Shown piece by piece: positions 14,286-21,905 of a stretch of 33,095 bases of DNA. Where the stretch lies: assembly GCA_043772355.1 (NCBI GenBank), contig JAYVGI010000125.1, positions 1 through 33,095 of the forward strand. The letters run 5' to 3'. Under the pieces are notes generated by a model, which was not told where the DNA came from, made no database searches, and was given only the letters and a program-made list of their open reading frames with translations. How positions within the stretch are numbered: the stretch's first letter is position 1; each line of letters starts with the position of its first letter. This DNA is from JAAFIP01 sp043772355. Lineage in GTDB: Bacteria > Pseudomonadota > Gammaproteobacteria > Burkholderiales > Burkholderiaceae_C. A program made the translations under genes and the position numbers.

Positions 14286-15461
14286 TTACAAAACTTCGAA
14301 AATTCCAGCCGCGCCCATGCCGCCGCCAATGCACATCGTCACGCACACGCGCTTGGCACCACGGCGTTTGCCTTCGATGAGGGCATGGCCGGTCAGGCGC
14401 TGGCCGCTGACGCCGTAGGGGTGGCCCACGGCAATAGCGCCGCCGTTGACGTTGAGCTTGTCATCAGGAATGCCCAGCTTGTCGCGGCAATAGATGACCT
14501 GCACTGCAAAGGCTTCATTGAGCTCCCACAAATCGATATCACTGACTTTTAAACCCAAGCGCTTGAGCACTTTGGGAATGGCGTACACGGGGCCAATACC
14601 CATTTCGTCAGGCTCGCAGCCCGCCACCGCAAAGCCCAGAAAGCGACCCAGTGGCTTGAGACCGCGCCGGGCGGCCAGCTCTTCGCTCATCACCACGCAG
14701 GCACCCGCGCCATCAGAAAACTGGCTGGCATTGCCAGCCGAAATCAAACCACCGGGCAAGGCGGAGCGCAGGCCGGTGATGCCCTCAAAAGTGGTGCCTT
14801 CGCGGATACCTTCGTCTTTGGACACGGTGAGTTCTTTGGTCATCAAGCCCATCACCTTGTCGGCCACGCCAGCTTTCACAGTAATCGGTGCAATTTCAGC
14901 ATCAAACAGGCCAGTAGCCAGCGCTGCCGTGGCACGCTGTTGGCTGCGCGCGCCGTAGTGATCCATGGCATCGCGCGAGATGTTGTAGCGCTTGGCGACT
15001 TGCTCGGCAGTTTGCAGCATGTTCCAGTAAATCTCAGGCTTCTTTTTGAGCAGCGCGGGGTCGGTAATCATGTGGGTGTTAGCCTCTTGCTGCACGCAGG
15101 AGATGCTTTCAACGCCACCGGCCACATACACATCGCCCTCGCCCGCGATGATGCGCTGGGCGGCCAGTGCAATGGTCTGCAAACCCGATGAGCAAAAACG
15201 GTTCACCGTCATGCCCGAGGTGGTGATGGGGCAGTCGGCCATCAGCGCGATTTGGCGCGCGATGTTCGAACCCGTAGCACCCTCAGGTGTGGCGCAGCCC
15301 ATGATCACGTCGTCCACCTCGACAGCCTCAATGCCTGCGCGCTGGATGGCGTGTTTGACTGCGTGACCGCCTAAGGTAGCTCCGTGGGTCATGTTGAAGG
15401 CACCTTTCCAGCTCTTGGCCAGGGGGGTGCGGGCGGTGGATACGATTACTGCGGATGTCAT
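14286..15461 (-). CDS. Thiolase (acetyl-CoA C-acyltransferase)
   Basis: This 391-residue protein has the full thiolase set: nucleophile Cys90 in NRFCSSG, NEAF in LWELNEAFAVQ, His347 in GHPYGVSG and the second active cysteine Cys377 in CIGGGMGAAG. It cleaves 3-ketoacyl-CoA to acetyl-CoA and a shortened acyl-CoA (or condenses two acetyl-CoA), the last step of beta-oxidation. The length fits a tetrameric biosynthetic or degradative thiolase. AAAGGA about eight bases before the ATG supports the start. It lies 132 bases downstream of the hydratase/dehydrogenase gene on the same strand, an order matching fadB-fadA type operons, but the gap is filled by an inverted-repeat element. FadA-like is probable; a PHB-type acetyl-CoA acetyltransferase is less likely given the context. 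Confidence 0.92.
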   Translation of the reverse strand: MTSAVIVSTARTPLAKSWKGAFNMTHGATLGGHAVKHAIQRAGIEAVEVDDVIMGCATPEGATGSNIARQIALMADCPITTSGMTVNRFCSSGLQTIALAAQRIIAGEGDVYVAGGVESISCVQQEANTHMITDPALLKKKPEIYWNMLQTAEQVAKRYNISRDAMDHYGARSQQRATAALATGLFDAEIAPITVKAGVADKVMGLMTKELTVSKDEGIREGTTFEGITGLRSALPGGLISAGNASQFSDGAGACVVMSEELAARRGLKPLGRFLGFAVAGCEPDEMGIGPVYAIPKVLKRLGLKVSDIDLWELNEAFAVQVIYCRDKLGIPDDKLNVNGGAIAVGHPYGVSGQRLTGHALIEGKRRGAKRVCVTMCIGGGMGAAGIFEVL

Positions 15462-15487
15462 GGTTTGGTCCTTTGGTTGTTCGCTGC

Positions 15488-15583
15488 GGAGGCAACGCTA
15501 AATGGGGTCAGAGCCCAATTTCGTTTAGCGTGTGTGCCTCCGAAAGAATTGTTTTCCTGAATTGGGATCTGACCCCATTTAGC
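15488..15583. repeat. Two overlapping inverted repeats (RAYT/REP-like)
   Basis: The outer pair is 15498-15520 (CTAAATGGGGTCAGAGCCC...) against 15561-15583 (...GGGATCTGACCCCATTTAG), 22 of 23 bases matching. A second pair, GGAGGCA-ACGCTAAA (15488-15502) against TTTAGCGTGTGTGCCTCC (15524-15541), shares the left CTAAA. The two folds exclude each other. The GGGGTCAGA core is one I associate with sequences flanking REP-associated tyrosine transposases; no transposase gene is present here. Confidence 0.75.
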
Positions 15584-15593
15584 TCTTCTCAGA

Positions 15594-17717
15594 CTAGCTC
15601 GCTTGGCTGAAGGTTTTGCCTTCAGATGCCAAACGTGCCAGCAGCGGTGCAGGCTTCCAGAAGTTGGCATCGTCGTTGGGGTTCTTGGCAAAGCTGTTCA
15701 TGGCCAAGCACACGTTAAACAAGCCAAGCTGGTCGGCGTAGTGCATCGGGCCACCACGGTAGATGGGGAAGCCGTAGCCAGTCAGGTACACCATGTCGAT
15801 GTCGCCCGCTTTGCTGGCAATGCCGTCTTCCAGAATGTGCGCGCCTTCGTTGACTAATGAAAACACCAAGCGCTGCACGATTTCTTCGTCGCTGATTTTG
15901 CGCGGCGTGATACCAACAGCCTTACGGTGATCTTCGATCATTTTCACCACTACATCGGATGGAATCGCATCGCGTTTGCCCGGAACGTAGTCATACCAGC
16001 CTGCGCCAGTTTTTTGACCAAAGCGGCCCAGCTCGCACAGCAGGTCTGCGGTTTTACTGTATTTCATGCCTGGACGCTCGATGTTGCGGCGCTTGCGGAT
16101 AGCCCAGCCAATGTCGTTGCCAGCCAAGTCGCCCATACGGAAGGGGCCCATGGCAAAGCCAAATTTTTCTACCGCTTTGTCCACTTGTGCAGGTGTGCAG
16201 CCTTCTTCGATCAAAAAGCCTGCCTGGCGGCTGTATTGCTCGATCATGCGGTTGCCAATAAAGCCATCGCACACGCCCGATACCACCGAGGTTTTCTTGA
16301 TCTTTTTGCCCAATGCCATGACCGTGGCCAGCACGTCTTTGGAGGTCTTCTTGCCGCGCACTACTTCCAGCAATTTCATCACGTTAGCCGGGCTGAAAAA
16401 GTGCGTGCCAACCACATCTTGCGGGCGCTTGGTGAATGATGCAATTTTGTCTACGTCCAGCGTGGAGGTGTTGGTCGCCAAAATAGCGCCCTCCTTCATC
16501 ACCGCGTCGAGCTGGGTAAACACTTTTTCTTTCACGCCCATCTCTTCAAACACGGCCTCGATCACCATGTCGGCATCCTTCAGGTCTGCGTAGCTCAGCG
16601 TGGTGGACAGCAATGCCATACGCTGGTCGTACACGGCTTGCTTGAGCTTGCCTTTGGTGACTTGCGACTCGTAGTTTTTGCGGACGATGGCAATGCCTTT
16701 GTCCAGGGCTTCTTGCTTCATCTCCAAGATTTTGACAGGGATACCCGCATTCAAAAAGTTCATGCTGATGCCGCCGCCCATGGTGCCCGCGCCAATCACG
16801 GCAATCGACTTGATCTCGCGCTTGGGCGTATCTTCAGGCACGTCAGGTATCTTGCTGGCAGCACGCTCGGCGATGAACAGGTGGCGTAGCGCTTTGCATT
16901 CTGGCGTCCACATGAGGTTGGTAAATATCTCGCGCTCAATCGCCATGCCTGCGTCAAACTTGTTCTTGGTGGCGGCCTCTACGGCATCGACACACTTGGC
17001 AGGTGCCGGGTAGTTTTTGCTCATGCCCTTTACCATATTGCGCGCAAACTGGAAGTACGCGTCGCCCAGTGGGTGGCGGCACGGCAGGTTGCGTACCAGC
17101 GGCAGGGGTGACTTGTCTTTAGCATGTGCGTCGGCTTTACCACGCGCAAGTGCGATAGCTTCGTCCATCAGCGACTCGGGCGACTTGGCAAGCAAGTCGA
17201 TCAGCTTTTGACCGGGTAGCATGTTGAGCATTTCGCTCTTCACTGGTTCACCACTGACGATCATGTTCAGCGCAGCTTCTACACCTAGCACGCGCGGCAG
17301 GCGCTGTGTGCCACCGGCACCGGGAATCAAGCCCAGCTTGACCTCAGGCAGTGCCACGTTGCAGCCAGGGGCCATCACGCGGTAATGGCAGCCCAGTGCC
17401 AGCTCCAGGCCACCACCCATGCAGGTGGTGTGCACGGCGGCGACGACCACTTTGGGCGAGTTTTCGCAGGCCAAGATCAGCGCCAGCAAATTGGGGTCTT
17501 GCACCGCTCTGGGTGAACCAAATTCTTTGATGTCCGCGCCGCCTGAAAAGGCCTTGCCAGCGCCCGTGACGACGATGGCTTGGATCTTGCCGTCTAGCTG
17601 CGCCTTGGCCAGCGCCACGACAAACGCTGTGCGCGTAGACAAGCCCAGTCCGTTGACAGGAGGGTTGTTCAGGGTGATGACCGCCACGTCGCCGTGGGCT
17701 TTGTACTCTGCCGTCAT
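15594..17717 (-). CDS. Fused enoyl-CoA hydratase / 3-hydroxyacyl-CoA dehydrogenase
   Basis: This 707-residue protein of the FadB/FadJ multifunctional type has an N-terminal crotonase domain (about 1-190). It includes the oxyanion loop AFSGGADIKEF, Glu105 in GGGLEL and Glu125 in LPEVKLGL, so both hydratase acids are present. The NAD-binding domain has VIGAGTMGGG (307-316), and the dehydrogenase dyad is His439 in GTHFFSP and Glu451. Two C-terminal helical repeats end with YRGGPMHYAD. It hydrates 2-enoyl-CoA and oxidises the L-3-hydroxyacyl-CoA, feeding the thiolase downstream. The frame is open to 17783, but the ATG at 17715-17717 is preceded by AAGGAC and begins the crotonase fold. An operator-like dyad lies 77 bases upstream. 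FadJ- or FadB-like; chain-length preference cannot be told. Confidence 0.93.
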   Translation of the reverse strand: MTAEYKAHGDVAVITLNNPPVNGLGLSTRTAFVVALAKAQLDGKIQAIVVTGAGKAFSGGADIKEFGSPRAVQDPNLLALILACENSPKVVVAAVHTTCMGGGLELALGCHYRVMAPGCNVALPEVKLGLIPGAGGTQRLPRVLGVEAALNMIVSGEPVKSEMLNMLPGQKLIDLLAKSPESLMDEAIALARGKADAHAKDKSPLPLVRNLPCRHPLGDAYFQFARNMVKGMSKNYPAPAKCVDAVEAATKNKFDAGMAIEREIFTNLMWTPECKALRHLFIAERAASKIPDVPEDTPKREIKSIAVIGAGTMGGGISMNFLNAGIPVKILEMKQEALDKGIAIVRKNYESQVTKGKLKQAVYDQRMALLSTTLSYADLKDADMVIEAVFEEMGVKEKVFTQLDAVMKEGAILATNTSTLDVDKIASFTKRPQDVVGTHFFSPANVMKLLEVVRGKKTSKDVLATVMALGKKIKKTSVVSGVCDGFIGNRMIEQYSRQAGFLIEEGCTPAQVDKAVEKFGFAMGPFRMGDLAGNDIGWAIRKRRNIERPGMKYSKTADLLCELGRFGQKTGAGWYDYVPGKRDAIPSDVVVKMIEDHRKAVGITPRKISDEEIVQRLVFSLVNEGAHILEDGIASKAGDIDMVYLTGYGFPIYRGGPMHYADQLGLFNVCLAMNSFAKNPNDDANFWKPAPLLARLASEGKTFSQAS

Positions 17718-17793
17718 GGGGAGTCCTTTATAGATGTTGAAGACTAGCGTTAAAAAATCGGGAAAGACGATAGTGTGCTGCAAACTGAAAAAT

Positions 17794-17807
17794 AGTACGA
17801 CCGTTCT
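17794..17807. promoter_or_regulatory. Candidate operator upstream of the beta-oxidation operon
   Basis: AGTACGACCGTTCT is a 14-bp dyad (GAACG-GT-CGTaC read on the coding strand, one mismatched pair). It lies 77 bases before the hydratase/dehydrogenase start. CG-centred dyads of this type are used by TetR-family acyl-CoA-responsive repressors. The regulator is not in the window. The rest of the 196-base gap 17784-17979 holds two small adjoining palindromes, CCTAATTAGG (17888-17897) and GGCTGCAGCC (17896-17905), and no gene. Confidence 0.35.
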
Positions 17808-17979
17808 TTTTTAGTATTCTATGCAGGTTTTGAGCCTTGGCGGCAGGAAATCTGTCTCACAAGCGGCTGGAAGACCAATTTTTGATACCTAATTAGGCTG
17901 CAGCCCCATAGAATATCGCGGGAGCAGCTATGTAATTTATAGTGAAAAAATTAGCCACTCTTACTATTCTGGCGGCCCA

Positions 17980-18684
17980 TTACACCTCCAGCCACTCTTT
18001 ACGTGTGTACGCATCTGCGCGCAAACTGTCTGGTGTGCCTTGAAACACAATGCTCCCGTGCCCCATGACCAAGGCGCGGTCAGAAATGGCCATCGCGATA
18101 GTGAGCTTTTGCTCGATCAACAATACCGAAATGCCGCGCCTTTTGAGCTCTTGCAGGTACTTTGCCACCAGCTCGACAATCTTGGGGGCCAAGCCTTCGG
18201 TCGGCTCGTCGATGATGATCAAATCTGGGTCACCCATCAAGGTGCGGCACAGGGTGAGCATTTGCTGCTCTCCACCCGATAGCACGCCGGCCTCGGTGTG
18301 CTGGCGCTCTTTAAGGCGCGGGAACAGCTGGTACATGTCGTCAAAATCCCAACGCGAGTTTTTGGCCCCACTCTTTTGGCCCAGCATCAAATTTTGATGC
18401 ACCGTGAGCGTTGGGAAAATATCGCGGTTTTCAGGCACATAGCCAATACCGCAGTGCGCCACTTCAAAGGCTTTTTTTCCTGTGATTTGCTGGTCTTTCC
18501 ACAGCATGGAGCCGGTGCAGTCCACCAAACCCATGATGGCCTTGGCCGTCGTGCTGCGCCCAGAGCCGTTACGGCCCAGCAGCGCCACAATTTCGCCCGC
18601 ATCCACATGGAAATTCACGCCATGCAGCACATGACTTTTGCCGTAGTAGGCATGCAGGTTGTCGATGGTTAGGAGTGTTGACAT
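17980..18684 (-). CDS. livF: Branched-chain amino acid-type ABC transporter ATPase LivF, Walker A Lys replaced by Arg
   Basis: This 234-residue ABC ATPase has LSGGEQQ (135-141), Walker B LIIIDEP with Glu160, and the short C-terminus typical of LivF. Walker A reads GRNGSGRST (37-45): position 43, the lysine that holds the nucleotide phosphates in nearly all P-loops, is arginine (codon CGC). It would pair with LivG under the LivH/LivM pore to drive uptake. AAGGAGG six bases before the ATG is strong, and the start overlaps the livG stop by one base. An Arg in this place usually weakens ATP hydrolysis; with a normal LivG the transporter could work with one active site. I have a memory of similar GRNGxGR motifs in Burkholderiales paralogues but cannot check it. 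Confidence 0.9.
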   Translation of the reverse strand: MSTLLTIDNLHAYYGKSHVLHGVNFHVDAGEIVALLGRNGSGRSTTAKAIMGLVDCTGSMLWKDQQITGKKAFEVAHCGIGYVPENRDIFPTLTVHQNLMLGQKSGAKNSRWDFDDMYQLFPRLKERQHTEAGVLSGGEQQMLTLCRTLMGDPDLIIIDEPTEGLAPKIVELVAKYLQELKRRGISVLLIEQKLTIAMAISDRALVMGHGSIVFQGTPDSLRADAYTRKEWLEV

Positions 18685-19538
18685 CAGTGCCCTCCTTGGG
18701 CGTCGGCAATGTGCGAACCTAGGTACGCCTCTTGTACTTTGGCGTTGGCGCGCACTGCATCTGGCGTATCGAACGCCAGCACTTCGCCGTACACCACCAC
18801 GGCTATTTTGTCGGCCAGGCCAAATACTACGCCCATGTCGTGCTCCACCGTCAGCAGGGTTTTGCCTACCGTCACGCTTTTGATCAAATTGATGAAGCGA
18901 CTGGTCTCTGATTTGCTCATGCCCGCCGTCGGTTCGTCCAGCAAGATCACGTTGGCACCACCCGCAATGGTGATGCCAATCTCCAGCGCGCGCTGCTCAG
19001 CGTAGGTAAGGTTAATGGCCAGTACGTCGCGCTTTTTGTCCAGCTTGATCATCTCCATCAGCTCGTCGGTACGGGCGTTGGCATCGTCCAGGTCATTCAA
19101 AAACTTGAAGAAGGTGTACTTGTAGCCCAGGCTCCACAGCACGCCGCAGCGCAGGTTTTCAAACACGCTGAGCTTGGGGAAAATATTGGTAATTTGAAAG
19201 CTGCGCGACAGACCCATGCGGTTGATCTCAAACGGTTTTTTGCCGTTCAAGCGTGCGCCATTGAGCAGCACATCACCCGAGGTCGGCTCAAAGCGCCCAC
19301 TGATCAAGTTAAATAAAGTGGATTTACCCGCACCGTTGGGCCCAATGATGGCAATCCGTTCACCCGCATTGACAGCCAAGTTGACACCGCGAATGATCTC
19401 GGTTTTACCGAAGCTTTTTCTCAAATCTTTGAGCTCTAAAGCGTAGGCATGCGCCCCCGCGTTTGCGGCTTGTCCCACTGCACTACCCCCCTGGGGGGTG
19501 CTCATTTGCTCGGGGCGGCCCGTCGCTGCATTCGTCAT
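18684..19538 (-). CDS. livG: Branched-chain amino acid-type ABC transporter ATPase LivG
   Basis: This 284-residue ATPase has Walker A GPNGAGKST (66-74), the LivG-style signature LTYAEQRALEI in place of LSGGQ, and Walker B VILLDEPTAG, followed by the LivG helix region. The ABC domain starts only near residue 33. The first 32 residues are a low-complexity extension encoded partly by a C6/G6 palindrome. GGGAGG about seven bases before the ATG at 19536-19538 supports that long start; a shorter one at 19505 (MSTPQGG) lacks a good site. Its start overlaps the livM stop by four bases. It acts in the cytoplasm as one of the two ATPases of the importer; the substrate is not readable from this subunit. 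Confidence 0.92.
   Translation of the reverse strand: MTNAATGRPEQMSTPQGGSAVGQAANAGAHAYALELKDLRKSFGKTEIIRGVNLAVNAGERIAIIGPNGAGKSTLFNLISGRFEPTSGDVLLNGARLNGKKPFEINRMGLSRSFQITNIFPKLSVFENLRCGVLWSLGYKYTFFKFLNDLDDANARTDELMEMIKLDKKRDVLAINLTYAEQRALEIGITIAGGANVILLDEPTAGMSKSETSRFINLIKSVTVGKTLLTVEHDMGVVFGLADKIAVVVYGEVLAFDTPDAVRANAKVQEAYLGSHIADAQGGH
19485..19499. repeat. C6/G6 palindrome in the livG 5' coding region
   Basis: ACCCCCC-T-GGGGGGT lies within the codons for the N-terminal extension of LivG (STPQGGSAVG). Both homopolymer halves are slippage-prone, and the hairpin sits within 60 bases of the start codon. Confidence 0.7.
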
Positions 19539-20830
19539 AGCAATGCCTCCCGGCGCTTCACTTCTTTTTCAATATCTTGCTGTATCTCGCCCCATTGGTG
19601 CAAGAACTGCCTGCGGCACAGCTCAAACAAACCAAGGCCTGTGAGCAGCACAAAGCCTGCGCCAAACCAGCTATTCAGACCCTTCGCATTCAGAGGCATG
19701 CCCATAAAGACCATATCGGGGCCCAGGGCAGCGTTGAGCTGCAAGTGGTAGACCATCTCAATCATGGCTGCTGCACCCAGCAATGCCACCAAGGCCGTCA
19801 CGGCCAAGGCCAAATAACTGACCCATAGTTTTCGTAAAAACCCAAACGCGGCCACGCGCAGGTTCATCATGATGAGGGAGGCCACGCCACCGGGTGCATA
19901 GATCACCATGAACAGGAAAATCAAGCCCAGGTAGAGCAGCCAGGCCTTGGTCAGCTCCGACAGGAGCACAAAGGCCAGTACCATCATGATGGCACCCAGG
20001 ATAGGGCCAAAGAAGAAGGTAGCGCCGCCCAGGAAGGTAAATAGCAGGTACGCACCCGACCTGTCGCCCCGCACCACCTCAGAGGTGACGATCTCAAAAT
20101 TCAGCGCGGCCAAACCACCCGAGATGCCTGCAAAAAAACCAGCCGCAATAAAGGCCATGTAGCGCACCTTTTGCGTGTCGTAGCCGACAAACTCCACCCG
20201 CTCGGGGTTGTCACGCACAGCGTTAAGCATGCGGCCCAGCGGCGTGCGCGTAAAGGCAAACATCAAACCCGTGCAGATAAAGGTGTAGATGGCAATCAAG
20301 TAATACAATTGAATTTGCGGCCCAAAAGTAACGCCCAGCGGCTTGCTGCCAGCCACCCGGTTACCACTGACACCACCTTCACCGCCAAAAAACTCGGGGA
20401 ACATCAAGGACATGGCAAACACCAGCTCGCCCACGCCCAGGGTGATCATGGCAAACGGCGTACCGGCTTTTTTGGTAGTGACGTAGCCCATCACAACGGC
20501 CACTAACAAACCAGTCAGACCGCCTACGATGGGAATCAAACTGACCGGGATCGGCAGCGTGCCTGAGGTCACCATGTTCAGCGCGTGGATGGCTAAAAAC
20601 GAACCCATGCCGGAGTACACCGCATGCCCAAAGCTGAGCATGCCGCCCTGCCCCAATAGCATGTTGTAGCTCAGGCAGACAATGATGGCGATACCCATCT
20701 GGCTGAGCATGGTGTGACTCAGGCTGGATGTAAACAACATGGGTGCTACCAGCAATACCAGTGCAAACAGCCCCCACACTGCCCACCGTCCAACATTCAA
20801 GGGCTTGAATTCGTGATGTGTTTTTTGCAT
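19535..20830 (-). CDS. livM: Branched-chain amino acid-type ABC permease LivM, with C-terminal extension
   Basis: This 431-residue permease has about eight core membrane spans. The LivM hallmarks are LSYNMLLGQGGMLSFGHAVY (about 53-72) and the cytoplasmic loop GRMLNAVRDNPERVEFVGYD that docks an ATPase. Ordinary LivM is around 320-350 residues. Here about 100 extra residues follow the core, with two more hydrophobic segments (around YLALAVTALVALLGAAAM and AGFVLLTGLGLF) and a charged end, EKEVKRREALL. The start has GGAAGG about seven bases upstream, inside the livH 3' end. It is one of two pore subunits with LivH. Confidence 0.92.
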   Translation of the reverse strand: MQKTHHEFKPLNVGRWAVWGLFALVLLVAPMLFTSSLSHTMLSQMGIAIIVCLSYNMLLGQGGMLSFGHAVYSGMGSFLAIHALNMVTSGTLPIPVSLIPIVGGLTGLLVAVVMGYVTTKKAGTPFAMITLGVGELVFAMSLMFPEFFGGEGGVSGNRVAGSKPLGVTFGPQIQLYYLIAIYTFICTGLMFAFTRTPLGRMLNAVRDNPERVEFVGYDTQKVRYMAFIAAGFFAGISGGLAALNFEIVTSEVVRGDRSGAYLLFTFLGGATFFFGPILGAIMMVLAFVLLSELTKAWLLYLGLIFLFMVIYAPGGVASLIMMNLRVAAFGFLRKLWVSYLALAVTALVALLGAAAMIEMVYHLQLNAALGPDMVFMGMPLNAKGLNSWFGAGFVLLTGLGLFELCRRQFLHQWGEIQQDIEKEVKRREALL

Positions 20831-20834
20831 TTTT

Positions 20835-21782
20835 TTAACCTTCCCGTGTGCCTAGCAAGCCTCGGGGCCGGAAGATTAATATCAGCACCAAAAACAGATA
20901 CGGCATGATGGGCGCGACTTGGCTGATCTTCAGCTTCCACAGTGGATAACCAAAAGTCTCTGGCGTCACGCTCAGGCCGATTTGCTGCAGGCCACCCATC
21001 AAGGATGAATCAATACCCACAGCAAACGTCTGCACCAAGCCAATAAGCAATGAGGCAACAAAAGCCCCCGACAGCGAGCCCATGCCCCCTACCACCACTA
21101 CCACGAAAATCACTGAGCCCACGGTAGTGGCCATGCCTGGGTCGGTGACAAACGCGTTGCCGCCAATCACTCCCGCAAGGCCCGCCAGCGCCGCACCGCC
21201 GCCAAACACCAACATGAACACGCGCGGCACGTTGTGGCCCAGCGCCTGCACCGCATCCGGGTGCGTGAGCGCAGCCTGGATCACCAAACCAATGCGCGTG
21301 CGCGTGAGGAGCAACCACACCGCCACCAGCATTACCAAGGCCACCGCCATCATGAACGCACGGTATTTTGGAAACTGGGTACCAAACACCGTGAACAAAG
21401 GCCCGTCCAATTCCAAAGGTACCCGGTAGTCCACTGAGCTGCGGCCCCACACCAGTTGCACCAGCTCCAGGATGATGTAGCTCAGACCAAAAGTAATCAA
21501 CAGCTCAGGCACATGGCCAAAGTGGTGCACCTTGCGCAAGCAGTACTTCTCAAACCCGGCACCCATCAATCCCACCAGCAAAGGCGCAATGACCAAGGCG
21601 GGCCAGAACCCGAGAAACAAGGTGACGCTGTATGCGAAATACGCCCCCAGCATATAGAACGAGGCATGCGCAAAATTGAGCACGCCCATCATGCTGAAAA
21701 TCAGCGTCAGGCCTGAGCTGAGCATGAACAGCAGCAGCCCGTAACTGATGCCGTTGAGCAGAGAAATGGTGAAAAACTCCAT
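20835..21782 (-). CDS. livH: Branched-chain amino acid-type ABC permease LivH
   Basis: This 315-residue permease has the LivH pattern of about eight spans. Visible are the N-terminal FFTISLLNGISYGLLLFMLS, the GLTLIFSMMGVLNFAHASFY motif (about 25-44) and the ATPase-docking loop near ALTHPDAVQALGHN. Together with LivM it forms the membrane pore. It is the first gene after the binding-protein gene; the gap of 123 bases contains a hairpin terminator-like element that may lower expression of the pore and ATPase genes relative to the binding protein. The gap to livM is four bases. Confidence 0.93.
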   Translation of the reverse strand: MEFFTISLLNGISYGLLLFMLSSGLTLIFSMMGVLNFAHASFYMLGAYFAYSVTLFLGFWPALVIAPLLVGLMGAGFEKYCLRKVHHFGHVPELLITFGLSYIILELVQLVWGRSSVDYRVPLELDGPLFTVFGTQFPKYRAFMMAVALVMLVAVWLLLTRTRIGLVIQAALTHPDAVQALGHNVPRVFMLVFGGGAALAGLAGVIGGNAFVTDPGMATTVGSVIFVVVVVGGMGSLSGAFVASLLIGLVQTFAVGIDSSLMGGLQQIGLSVTPETFGYPLWKLKISQVAPIMPYLFLVLILIFRPRGLLGTREG

Positions 21783-21823
21783 GTGCGGATCTTTTCCAAA
21801 AAATACTAAAACTGTTTTGTAGC

Positions 21824-21848
21824 AAAAAAGCCGGGCGAACCCGGCTTT
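21824..21848 (-). terminator. Hairpin with U-tract between binding-protein gene and livH
   Basis: Read on the minus strand, GCCGGG-TTCG-CCCGGC is followed by six T. A perfect six-pair stem with a stable tetraloop and a U-run is a standard intrinsic terminator. Because the operon continues past it, it probably acts as a partial terminator that sets a high binding-protein to transporter ratio. Confidence 0.75.
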
Positions 21849-21905
21849 GTAGTGTCACCTAAAGCGCAGCAAAAAGCGCGTTGGCAACATGCGGAGCCTT
21901 GCAGT

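Noticed and set aside
15462..15593. A transposase gene linked to the GGGGTCAGA inverted repeats
   Set aside because: The gap is 132 bases with no coding capacity; only the repeat is present.
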